Assembly: GCA_002435715.1 (NCBI GenBank)
Contig: DISD01000033.1
Coordinates: forward strand, 31,423-95,422
DNA: 64,000 nucleotides
Direction of reading: 5' to 3'
Source of the DNA: Rhodospirillaceae bacterium UBA6219
Lineage (GTDB): Bacteria > Pseudomonadota > Alphaproteobacteria > Rhodospirillales > Magnetospirillaceae
How positions within the stretch are numbered: the stretch's first letter is position 1; every line of letters begins with the position of its first letter. Both the position numbers and the translations under genes were made by a program. This document shows, piece by piece, positions 1 through 7,671 of this stretch. The notes below the pieces were generated by a model. It saw only the letters and a list, made by a program, of their open reading frames with translations. It had not been told where the DNA came from and ran no database searches.

Positions 1-17
1 ATAAGGTCGAGCCCCTC

Positions 18-1991
18 GTGAAAAGCCATTCACGCCTCCTTGGCATCAATTTCCGTGAAATCGCCGTGGCTTTGGCTTTCTCGTCCCTGCTGAGTCTGGC
101 GGCGGCGGCGGCGGCTTATGGGATCGTGTCTTCGCAATTTCACCGCCAAGTCGAGGCCAAACGCGCCGAAACCATCGACAAATTGGCCCGCATCCGCGCC
201 GACATGGAAAGCATGCTGACCGGCTCCTTGACCCTGACCCAAGGCATGGCGGCCACCCTTTACGCCCATGGGGCTTTGTCCGACAGCGAATTCATCGCCA
301 CCGCAGAACAATTGGCCATGGGCCGCGACGACGTCCGCAACATGGGCATCGCCTATGGGACGGTGTTGCAGCAGGTCTTCCCCCTGAAAGGGAATGAAAA
401 GGCCATCGGCCTGGATTACCGCACCAATGCACAGCAATGGCCGGCGGTGGAAAAGGCCATCACCGACGGCAAGACCGTGGTGGTCGGCCCGTTGACCCTG
501 GTCCAGGGTGGCTTGGGCATCATCAGCCGCACCCCGGTTTTCCGGCCGTCGCAGCCGGGGGCCCCGCCCCGCTATTTCGGTTTGGTGTCCATCGTCATCG
601 ATCTAGACACCTTGCTGGATCGATCGGGCCTGAACGACGAAGGGCGCGGAATCTCGGTGGCATTCGAGGCCAATGGCCAGATATTGCATGGTCGCCCAGA
701 ACTGCAATCCCAGAACCCGGTCGCCGCGGAGATCACCTATCCCGGCGGCACTTGGCGCTTGCTGGCGGTTCCCACCCAAGGCTGGCCGCAATCATGGTGG
801 CGGGACGAACCGTCCCTGACCCTTTCCGGGCTGGGCATGGTGTTGGTGGTGGCCATGCTGTCGTTCGGCGCCGCCTTGGTTTGGCTGCACCGAAGTCACC
901 TGTTGGTTTCACTGCGTGAAAGCGAAAGCCGTTACCGCCATTTGATGGACACCGCCCCTGCCGCCATCGTCCTGCACCGGCATGGCCGACTGATCTTCGC
1001 CAACCGCGAGGCGGTGCGCATGATGGCTGCCGACAGCGCCGAAGCTTTGATCAATCGCCCGGTGATGGATTGCATCCATCCCGATTACCATCCGGTGGTC
1101 AGCGACCGGATCGGCGCGCTTCGGCAACCGGGCGACGAATCTCCGCCGATCCGGCAAAAGATCATCCGGCTGGATGGCAAGGTGATCGATGCCGACGTGG
1201 CCTCCAGCGCGGAGGTGGTGGATGGAGAATTGACCGTCCTGGCCATCGCCGTCGACGCCACCCGCACGGCGCGGGCTGAAGCCCAATTGCAAAGCATCTA
1301 TGACGACCTGCAGCGTTCCAACGACGAATTGCGCCAATTCACGGCCGCCGCCAGTCACGACCTGCAGGAACCGCTGCGTCAGGTCGCCACCTATGTGCAG
1401 ATGCTGGAACGCCGTTATTCCGATCTGTTGGATCAAGATGGGCGCGACTTCATTCAGTTTTCGGTTTCCGGTGTCATGCGCATGCGCCGTTTGCTGCATG
1501 ATTTAGGGACCTACACCCAATTGCAGACGTCCGGCACTCCGCTGAAGCGTTTGGATCTGGGGTCTATCGTCAAAGCGGTGGAAAACGACAACGAAGCGAC
1601 CATCGCCCGCATGAATGCCAGGATATCGCTGGCGTCCCTGCCGGTAGTCATGGGGGACGACAAGCAAATCAGCCTGCTGTTCTCGAATCTGTTGGACAAC
1701 GCCTTGCGCTACAGCCGCGGTGGCGTCCCGCCGGTGATTTCCATCAACGCCAATCGTCAAGGCGCCTTTTGGCGTTTTGCCGTCAGTGACAACGGCATCG
1801 GTATCGCCCCCGAATACCAAACCGCCATCTTCGATGTCTTCACCCGCCTGCACGGGGCGGGGCAAAGCGATGGCAGCGGTTTCGGCCTGGCCATCTGCCG
1901 CCGCATCGTCGAGCGCCATGGCGGCCGCATCTGGCTGGAATCGCAACCCGAATCGGGCAGCACCTTCTATTTCACTCTTCCCACGGCTTGA
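18..1991 (+). CDS. Membrane sensor histidine kinase (CHASE-PAS-HisKA-HATPase)
   Basis: Predicted sensor kinase of a two-component system; its response regulator is not in view. Two membrane segments (about residues 17-39 and 268-290) flank a periplasmic CHASE-like domain (about 80-230, containing the stretch VVVGPLTLVQGG). A PAS domain follows (about 302-415), then a HisKA helix with the phospho-acceptor His447 in SHDLQEPLR. The HATPase domain has the N box NLLDNALRYS, the G1 box DNGIGI and the G2 box GSGFGLAI. The start used is GTG at 18, but the frame stays open to the window edge, so the true start could lie upstream. The ligand is unknown; CHASE domains usually sense small extracellular molecules. 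Family assignment is firm. Confidence 0.9.
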   Translation: MKSHSRLLGINFREIAVALAFSSLLSLAAAAAAYGIVSSQFHRQVEAKRAETIDKLARIRADMESMLTGSLTLTQGMAATLYAHGALSDSEFIATAEQLAMGRDDVRNMGIAYGTVLQQVFPLKGNEKAIGLDYRTNAQQWPAVEKAITDGKTVVVGPLTLVQGGLGIISRTPVFRPSQPGAPPRYFGLVSIVIDLDTLLDRSGLNDEGRGISVAFEANGQILHGRPELQSQNPVAAEITYPGGTWRLLAVPTQGWPQSWWRDEPSLTLSGLGMVLVVAMLSFGAALVWLHRSHLLVSLRESESRYRHLMDTAPAAIVLHRHGRLIFANREAVRMMAADSAEALINRPVMDCIHPDYHPVVSDRIGALRQPGDESPPIRQKIIRLDGKVIDADVASSAEVVDGELTVLAIAVDATRTARAEAQLQSIYDDLQRSNDELRQFTAAASHDLQEPLRQVATYVQMLERRYSDLLDQDGRDFIQFSVSGVMRMRRLLHDLGTYTQLQTSGTPLKRLDLGSIVKAVENDNEATIARMNARISLASLPVVMGDDKQISLLFSNLLDNALRYSRGGVPPVISINANRQGAFWRFAVSDNGIGIAPEYQTAIFDVFTRLHGAGQSDGSGFGLAICRRIVERHGGRIWLESQPESGSTFYFTLPTA

Positions 1992-2001
1992 AAGCCGTGG
2001 G
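1980..2001 (+). terminator. Hairpin overlapping the kinase stop codon
   Basis: A 10-base arm, CCCACGGCTT at 1980-1989, is the exact complement of 1992-2001, with only two bases between, so effectively a 9-bp stem with a TGAA loop. The kinase stop codon lies inside it. Only TTT follows on the + strand and no T-run follows on the - strand, so it is a weak candidate intrinsic terminator between the convergent kinase and lolD genes. Confidence 0.4.
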
Positions 2002-2033
2002 TTTAGCCTGAGCGGGTTTGAAGGGAAAACCGT

Positions 2034-2711
2034 CTAGCCGTTCAGCTTGCCGTCGGCCAGACGCACCACCCGGTCCATGCGCGACGCCAGTTCCGGGTTG
2101 TGGGTGGCAATCAACGCCGCAACGCCGGTGGAGCGCACCAGGTGCAGCAATTGGGCGAAAACCCCGTCCGCCGAATGCGGGTCCAGATTGCCGGTGGGTT
2201 CGTCAGCCAGCAGCACCTTGGGCTGGTTGGCCAAGGCGCGGCAGATGGCGACGCGCTGTTGCTCGCCGCCCGACAATTGACCGGGACGATGCTCGGCGCG
2301 CGGTTTCAGCCCCATGCGCTCCAAAAGCTCCAAGGCCCGGTCGCGGGCCACCTTGCGCGACATACCGGCGATCATCTGCGGCAGGATGATGTTTTCCTCG
2401 GCGGAAAATTCCGGCAGCAGGTGATGGTACTGGTAGACGAAGCCCAGATGCGAGCGGCGCAATTGGGTGCGCTTGGTTTCGCCGAGCTTGCCGCAGGGCT
2501 GACCGGCCAGCCACACTTCGCCGGCACTGGGGCGTTCCAGCAGACCGGCGATGTGCAGCAAAGTCGACTTGCCGGCACCCGACGGGCCGACCAAGGCGAC
2601 AATCTCGCCGGGCATGATGGTCAGTTCGGCGCCGTCCAACACGTTCAGGGTTTCCTTGCCCTGGGTGAAGGTCCGGCTGACTCGGTCCAGACGCAGGCCG
2701 GGATCACTCAT
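2034..2711 (-). CDS. lolD: Lipoprotein-releasing ABC transporter ATPase LolD
   Basis: 225-residue ABC ATPase that powers extraction of outer-membrane lipoproteins from the inner membrane for transfer to LolA. Walker A GPSGAGKST lies at about residues 42-50, followed by the signature LSGGEQQR and Walker B VLLADEPTG with its catalytic Glu. The length is normal for LolD/MacB-type ATPases. The gene overlaps the 3' end of the permease gene by 8 bases, so the two should be translated together. The adjacent LolC/E-type permease supports LolD over MacB or FtsE. Confidence 0.93.
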   Translation of the reverse strand: MSDPGLRLDRVSRTFTQGKETLNVLDGAELTIMPGEIVALVGPSGAGKSTLLHIAGLLERPSAGEVWLAGQPCGKLGETKRTQLRRSHLGFVYQYHHLLPEFSAEENIILPQMIAGMSRKVARDRALELLERMGLKPRAEHRPGQLSGGEQQRVAICRALANQPKVLLADEPTGNLDPHSADGVFAQLLHLVRSTGVAALIATHNPELASRMDRVVRLADGKLNG

Positions 2712-3948
2712 AACGCAGGGCCTCCACCGGGTCCAGATTGGCGGCGCGCCAACTGGGATAGATGGTCGCGGCGATGGACAGGCCCAGGGCGATCATCACC
2801 ACCATCACCACTTCGCCGGTTTCGACGCGGGCTGGCAATTGGGTCAGGAAGTAAATCTCGGCGGCGAACAGGTCGCGGCCGATGATGGATTGGATGAACT
2901 GACGGATCTGTTCGATATGGGTGGCGAACCACACCCCCAGGATGGTGCCGAACAAGGTCCCCACCACGCCGACCGAGGCGCCGGCCAGGAAGAAGATGCG
3001 CATGATCATGCCACGCGTCGCCCCCATGGTGCGCAGGATGGCGATGTCGCGCCCCTTATCTTTGACCAGCATGATCAGGGACGAGATGATGTTGAAGGCG
3101 GCCACCAGGATGATCAGCGTCAGGATCAGGAACATGACATTGCGTTCCACCTGCACCGCATTGAAAAAGCTGGCATTGGCCTGCTGCCAGTCATAGATGC
3201 GCACAGAACTTTGGGCCAGTTGGAAGATGGCCGAGCGCACCTCGGGGACCTTGTCGGGATTGTCCAGGAACACCTCGATCTGGGTCACTGCATTGGGATA
3301 TTTGAAATAGGTTTGGGCAGCGTCCAGCGGCATGAAGATGAAGCCGGAATCATATTCGAACATGCCGACATTGAAGGTCCCGGCCACGGTGTAGCCGCGC
3401 ATGCGCGGCACCGTTCCAAAAGCGGTGGCGTTGCCTTTCGGCGAGATCAGGGTGATGGTGTCGCCGATGGACAGGCCCAGCTTTTCCGCCAGACGATAGC
3501 CGATCAGCACGCCGTCGCCATGTTTGAATTCTTCCGCCGTGCCGCCCAACCCCTTGGTGAAGATGTCGCGAGCCAACAAATCGTCGGGACGCACGCCACG
3601 AACGATGGCGCCCCCTGCCCCGCCGGCCGAGGTCGCCATCACCTGGCCCTCGACGGTGGGAATGACGCGGGTGACACTGGGAATTTGGCGGATGGCTTCG
3701 GCCAGGGGATCGAAATCCACCAAAACCGACGCCGTGCCATAGACGCCCATATGGCCATTGATGCCCAGGATGCGGGTCAGCAATTCCTGGCGGAATCCGT
3801 TCATCACCGCCATCACCACGATCAGCGTCGCCACCCCCAGGCCGATGCCGAGAAGCGAGAAGCCGGCGATGACGGAAATGAACCCTTCCTTGCGGCGCGC
3901 GCGCAGATAGCGGAACGCCACCATACGCTCGAAGGCGTCGAAAATCAT
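2704..3948 (-). CDS. lolC: Lipoprotein-releasing system transmembrane protein LolC/LolE
   Basis: 414-residue permease of the Lol exporter. It has one N-terminal membrane segment, a periplasmic MacB-like domain, and an FtsX-type C-terminal region with three more segments (for example the FLILTLIILVAAFNIISSLI stretch). Start ATG at 3948 has an AGGAGAGG-type ribosome site that overlaps the proS stop codon. Alphaproteobacteria often carry a single LolC/E hybrid (sometimes called LolF) rather than separate lolC and lolE; only one permease gene is present here, so a homodimer is likely. It forms a proS-lolC-lolD unit. Confidence 0.92.
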   Translation of the reverse strand: MIFDAFERMVAFRYLRARRKEGFISVIAGFSLLGIGLGVATLIVVMAVMNGFRQELLTRILGINGHMGVYGTASVLVDFDPLAEAIRQIPSVTRVIPTVEGQVMATSAGGAGGAIVRGVRPDDLLARDIFTKGLGGTAEEFKHGDGVLIGYRLAEKLGLSIGDTITLISPKGNATAFGTVPRMRGYTVAGTFNVGMFEYDSGFIFMPLDAAQTYFKYPNAVTQIEVFLDNPDKVPEVRSAIFQLAQSSVRIYDWQQANASFFNAVQVERNVMFLILTLIILVAAFNIISSLIMLVKDKGRDIAILRTMGATRGMIMRIFFLAGASVGVVGTLFGTILGVWFATHIEQIRQFIQSIIGRDLFAAEIYFLTQLPARVETGEVVMVVMIALGLSIAATIYPSWRAANLDPVEALRYE

Positions 3949-3957
3949 TGCCTCTCC

Positions 3958-5247
3958 TTACGCGGTCAGCAAGGCCAGGGCGGCCTCGACCGACAATTCC
4001 TGCTTTTCGCCGGTATGGCGGTTCTTCAGTTCCACCACACCCGCGGCCACCCCCTTGGGGCCGGCGACCAGCTGCCAGGGCAGGCCGATCAAATCCATGT
4101 CGGCGAACTTGACGCCGGCACGGTCGTCACGATCGTCGTACAACACCTCGACACCTTGTTCGGACAGCGTCCGGTAGATGTCTTCGCACACTTTGTCGCA
4201 GGCCGCGTCGCCCACCTTCAGGTTGACCAGACCAACCTTGAAGGGTGCCACCGCTTCCGGCCACTTGATGCCGCGATCATCGTGATAAGCCTCGATAATG
4301 GCGCCAACAAGGCGGGAAACGCCGATCCCGTAAGACCCCATCTCCACATGCACCGGAGTGCCGTCGGGGCCGGCGACCACGGCGCCCATGGCCTTGGAAT
4401 ATTTGGTGCCGAAATAGAAGATGTGGCCGACTTCGATGCCACGGGCTTCCTTCAGACGTTCGGGCGGCGGGCAATTGGCGGCGTTGGGGTCGTGCTTTTC
4501 GTCGGTGACGGCGTAAAGCTTGGACAAAGCTTCCAGATCCACCGCGTCCTTGGCCGCCAGTTCCTCGTACGCCACGTCATAGAACACGCCCGATTCGCCG
4601 GTTTCGGCCAGGACGTGGAATTCGTGGGTCAGATTGCCGCCGATGGCGCCCGAATCGGCGACCATGGGAATGGCGGTCAGGCCCATGCGCTTGAAGGTGC
4701 GCAAATAGGCGTTGAACATGGCTTCGTAAGACCGCTTGGCGCCTTCGAAATCGATGTCGAAGGAATAAGCGTCCTTCATCAGGAATTCGCGCCCGCGCAT
4801 GACGCCGAAACGCGGCCGCACTTCGTCGCGGAACTTCCACTGGATGTGATAAAGCGTCTTGGGCAATTCGCGGTACGACTTGACGTTGTCGCGGAACAGC
4901 TGGGTGATCAGTTCCTCGTTGGTCGGGCCATACAGCATTTCGCGGTCGTGGCGGTCGACGATACGCAGCATTTCCTTGCCATAGGCGTCATAACGACCCG
5001 ATTCGCGCCAGATGTCGGCCGATTGGATGGTCGGCATCAGCAATTCCTGGGCACTGGCTGCGTCCTGTTCCTCGCGCACGATCTGTTCGATCTTCTGCAG
5101 CACCTTCCAGCCCAGCGGCAGCCAAGTATAGATGCCCGAGGCCGACTGACGGATCATGCCCGCGCGCAGCATCAGACGATGCGAAGCGATCTGCGCCTCG
5201 GACGGGGTTTCCTTGAGGGTGGGCATGAAGAAACGGGTCAGGCGCAT
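3958..5247 (-). CDS. proS: Prolyl-tRNA synthetase (short alphaproteobacterial form)
   Basis: Class II aminoacyl-tRNA synthetase charging tRNA-Pro, 429 residues. The N terminus MRLTRFFMPTLKETP and the motif-2 region WKFRDEVRPRFGVMRGREF are typical of bacterial ProRS. The protein is much shorter than the roughly 570-residue E. coli enzyme because it lacks the inserted editing domain, as is usual in alphaproteobacteria; mischarged Ala-tRNA-Pro would then need a separate editing factor. I chose ATG 5247 over an in-frame start 18 bases upstream because GAGGAA sits at the right distance and the alignment begins at MRL. Confidence 0.95.
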   Translation of the reverse strand: MRLTRFFMPTLKETPSEAQIASHRLMLRAGMIRQSASGIYTWLPLGWKVLQKIEQIVREEQDAASAQELLMPTIQSADIWRESGRYDAYGKEMLRIVDRHDREMLYGPTNEELITQLFRDNVKSYRELPKTLYHIQWKFRDEVRPRFGVMRGREFLMKDAYSFDIDFEGAKRSYEAMFNAYLRTFKRMGLTAIPMVADSGAIGGNLTHEFHVLAETGESGVFYDVAYEELAAKDAVDLEALSKLYAVTDEKHDPNAANCPPPERLKEARGIEVGHIFYFGTKYSKAMGAVVAGPDGTPVHVEMGSYGIGVSRLVGAIIEAYHDDRGIKWPEAVAPFKVGLVNLKVGDAACDKVCEDIYRTLSEQGVEVLYDDRDDRAGVKFADMDLIGLPWQLVAGPKGVAAGVVELKNRHTGEKQELSVEAALALLTA

Positions 5248-5364
5248 GAGGTTCCTCGAAGACAAGCGAATGCGTGGACGTAAACCCGTCCACCAAGGCC
5301 GGCCACTTTAGGCAATGGCCGCGATGAAGACAAGCTGGCGTGGGGCGGAAAGCGTGATGCCCTT

Positions 5365-6255
5365 TTATCGAACGCCACGCTTGGCACAGGCCTCGGCCAG
5401 GGCGGCCTGGTCCTCGCCCCCCATGGGCTCGCCATTGAAGGTGAAGATGCCCTTCAGCATGTCGTAACGCACCACGCCCACCGTCATGCTGGTCTGGTCC
5501 AAGCCCTTGGCCGAAATCGCCGCCAGCTTCCCTTCGGCCGCTGCGGCCGCGGCGTTGTAGTTGCTTTCGTTGCCCGACGACGCGTTGACGATGGCTTGCT
5601 GGGTGCTGGTCGCCGTATTGTTGGCGGTGATCTGAGCAGTGTTGGCGGTGATTTCGGCGGCCTTGCTGTCAACCGCCGCCTGTTTGCTGGCGACATCTTG
5701 TTTGGCCAAAACATAGTCCCGGCTGGACTTGGCCAGCGTACCGGCATCCACCTGGGCCTGAAGGGCCGTCAAGGTGTTGGTCGCCGTGGTCAATTGGCCG
5801 TCCAGGGTGGCCTTTTCCGTCGCCAGCGTCGTTGCCGTGGTATTCAGCGTGGTCAGTTGGGTCTGCAAGGTGGTGATCTGGTTTTCCGCCGCCACCTTGG
5901 AATTGTAATTGTCGGACAGGCTTTTTTTCGCCGAGGCCAAATCGGCTTGGGCTTTGTTGCGGGCGGCGTAAGACACCGGATTGATGGAAATGGGGAATTC
6001 CAGCACGTCCGGGATCAGATTGGGAATGGCGTTGGCGCCGCTTCCCGGCAGGTCGGCGGGGGCGACCCGACGCCCCCGAACCCCTTCGCCGGGGCGGTAG
6101 GTGACGTCATCGGCAGGCACATGGCGCACCAGACGGGAACAATCGGTCTTGGTGATGGTGATGCGGACCGGGGGCGGATCGGATTGCGCCTGGGCCAAAG
6201 CCGGCCCCGCCCCGAAGATGAATGCGACGCAAAGCGGGATGGTCACACGCGCCAT
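5365..6255 (-). CDS. Secreted coiled-coil protein of unknown function
   Basis: 296 residues. The N terminus MARVTIPLCVAFIFGAGPALA is a clear signal peptide with cleavage after ALA. About residues 100-235 are Thr-, Ala-, Asn- and Gln-rich heptad-like sequence (repeats such as ITTLQTQLTTLNTTATTLAT), predicted to be a long periplasmic coiled coil. A short domain before it holds two Cys-free basic stretches, and the C terminus has the only late Cys, in EACAKRG. I do not recognise a family. Start ATG 6255 is preferred over an in-frame TTG at 6273 because a GAGAGGG site precedes it. It stands alone, with no operon partner. Confidence 0.75.
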   Translation of the reverse strand: MARVTIPLCVAFIFGAGPALAQAQSDPPPVRITITKTDCSRLVRHVPADDVTYRPGEGVRGRRVAPADLPGSGANAIPNLIPDVLEFPISINPVSYAARNKAQADLASAKKSLSDNYNSKVAAENQITTLQTQLTTLNTTATTLATEKATLDGQLTTATNTLTALQAQVDAGTLAKSSRDYVLAKQDVASKQAAVDSKAAEITANTAQITANNTATSTQQAIVNASSGNESNYNAAAAAAEGKLAAISAKGLDQTSMTVGVVRYDMLKGIFTFNGEPMGGEDQAALAEACAKRGVR

Positions 6256-6555
6256 GGTCTGTATCCCTCTCAACCTTATGCAAGCATTGGGGAATCGTGA
6301 CGCAACAGGGTGTCAAGATCAAGGCAGACGCAATTCGTTACAGTCCACGCAACTTTATTGAAAAAAAGAGGTGACACGGGTCAGGAAATTACGTACCTTC
6401 TGTTCAACCCGTTCAGGGGGCACTGGGAAAGTCAAAAATGACACCCATGCTGCGGCTCAGGTTTAGGGAGGAGGTCGCCGGGCGGCTTTAACAAGCGGCC
6501 CAGGCGCGGAGACGCAGAAAAGGCAAGGCTGGAAACGGCCTTGCCTTTTTGCTTT
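6256..6555. other. 300-bp intergenic region
   Basis: Lies between the secreted coiled-coil gene and tag. It contains the tag terminator (6518-6549) and the leader of the coiled-coil gene. No open frame with a ribosome site was seen, and no promoter could be assigned with confidence on the - strand. Confidence 0.6.
6518..6549 (-). terminator. Intrinsic terminator of the mce-tag unit
   Basis: Arms AAAAGGCAAGGC (6518-6529) and its complement (6538-6549) form a 12-bp stem with an 8-base loop. It starts a few bases after the tag stop codon and has T-rich sequence on both strands, so it may stop transcription from either side. Confidence 0.8.
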
Positions 6556-7092
6556 TCAGCCCTGCAGCCATGCCGGCTTCAACGAAGCGATCTTTTGTTG
6601 GATCGGGCAATCGGCACGATGGGCCCCGGGCAGGATGCCGATGCTCATCAGGAACTCCCCCACCACCTCGCCCCCCATGAAGGCGAAGTGGGACTTGAAC
6701 AGCTTGACCCACGCCGCCTTGTCACGGGGATGATGCGCCGCCAACCATGCGGCGATAGAGCCATGCTGGCGACGCAATTCCTGCCACTGACGGGCGTTCT
6801 TAATGCAAGCTTCGATCTTGCGGCGGTTGCGGATGATGCCGGTATCGGCCATCAAACGTTCGATTTCGACGCTACCGTAACCGGCCACCACGTCCACTTG
6901 GAAGCCGTCGAAAGCCCGGAACAAGGCTGGGCGTTTCTTCAAAACGATCAACCATGACAGCCCGGCCTGGAACACCTCCAGACACAGACGCTCGAACAAC
7001 ACGGCCTCGTCGGTGACCGGAAAGCCGTATTCGGTGTCGTGATATGGGCCGTGAACGGGATGGCCGGGGGCAATGTCGCAATATCCGCTCAT
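6556..7092 (-). CDS. tag: DNA-3-methyladenine glycosylase I
   Basis: 178-residue base-excision repair enzyme that removes 3-methyladenine from alkylated DNA. The Tag signature is clear: YHDTEYGFPVTDE near the N terminus, then FQAGLSWLIVLKKR and GIIRNRRKIEACIKNA of the helix-hairpin-helix core. The four zinc-snap ligands are all present: Cys5, His18, His158 and Cys162. The length matches the family. It follows mce after 21 bases, probably in one transcript that ends at the hairpin directly downstream. The pairing with mce is not functionally obvious. Confidence 0.94.
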   Translation of the reverse strand: MSGYCDIAPGHPVHGPYHDTEYGFPVTDEAVLFERLCLEVFQAGLSWLIVLKKRPALFRAFDGFQVDVVAGYGSVEIERLMADTGIIRNRRKIEACIKNARQWQELRRQHGSIAAWLAAHHPRDKAAWVKLFKSHFAFMGGEVVGEFLMSIGILPGAHRADCPIQQKIASLKPAWLQG

Positions 7093-7113
7093 GCCCCCTG
7101 CCCCGATTGTGGT

Positions 7114-7518
7114 TTACGCCTGTTCCAGCTCGACCAGGGTTCCGCAGAAATCCTTGGGGTGCAAGAACAGCACCGGCTTGTCGTGGGCGCCGATCTTGGG
7201 TTCGCCGTCACCCAACACCCGGGCGCCTTCGGCCTTCAGCTTGTCACGTGCCGCCAAGATGTCTTCCACTTCGTAGCAGATATGGTGGATCCCGCCATTG
7301 GCGTTCTTTTCCAGGAAAGCGGCGATGGGCGACTTTTCCCCCAAGGGATGCAACAGCTCGACCTTGGTGTTGGCCAGTTCCACGAAAACCACGGTCACGC
7401 CGTGCGCCGGTTGCGGCACCGGAGCAGACACCTTGGCACCCAAAGTATCGCGGTAAAGCTTGGTCGCGGCCTCAAGGTCGGGGACGGCGATGGCGACGTG
7501 ATTCAATTTTCCGATCAT
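7114..7518 (-). CDS. mce: Methylmalonyl-CoA epimerase
   Basis: 134-residue VOC-fold metalloenzyme interconverting (S)- and (R)-methylmalonyl-CoA in propionate/propionyl-CoA metabolism. Diagnostic stretches are KLNHVAIAVPDLEAA, the GIHHICYEV metal-binding strand and VLFLHPKDFCGTLVELEQ at the end, which carries the conserved Glu. I chose ATG 7518 because GAGGATCAG precedes it directly; the upstream in-frame extension has no family similarity. It is co-oriented with tag. The mutase genes are not in this window. Confidence 0.93.
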   Translation of the reverse strand: MIGKLNHVAIAVPDLEAATKLYRDTLGAKVSAPVPQPAHGVTVVFVELANTKVELLHPLGEKSPIAAFLEKNANGGIHHICYEVEDILAARDKLKAEGARVLGDGEPKIGAHDKPVLFLHPKDFCGTLVELEQA

Positions 7519-7671
7519 CTGATCCTCGGTGGATGAAGTGATGTCTTCGCTATACCACAGCGACAGCCTAGGGGGAATTGCAACAAGTCCTTGGCTCATT
7601 ATGCTTGCGTGCTAGTGTTCTTCCAATTACCACTTGAGTCCTCCGCCCCCCTTCAGCCACCGGAGCACCGC

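Noticed and set aside
2551..5283. A 910-codon open frame on the + strand, antisense to lolC and proS
   Set aside because: It follows the codons of the real genes in an opposite frame, has no ribosome site and reads as His/Gly/Gln/Asp-rich filler typical of GC-rich shadows.
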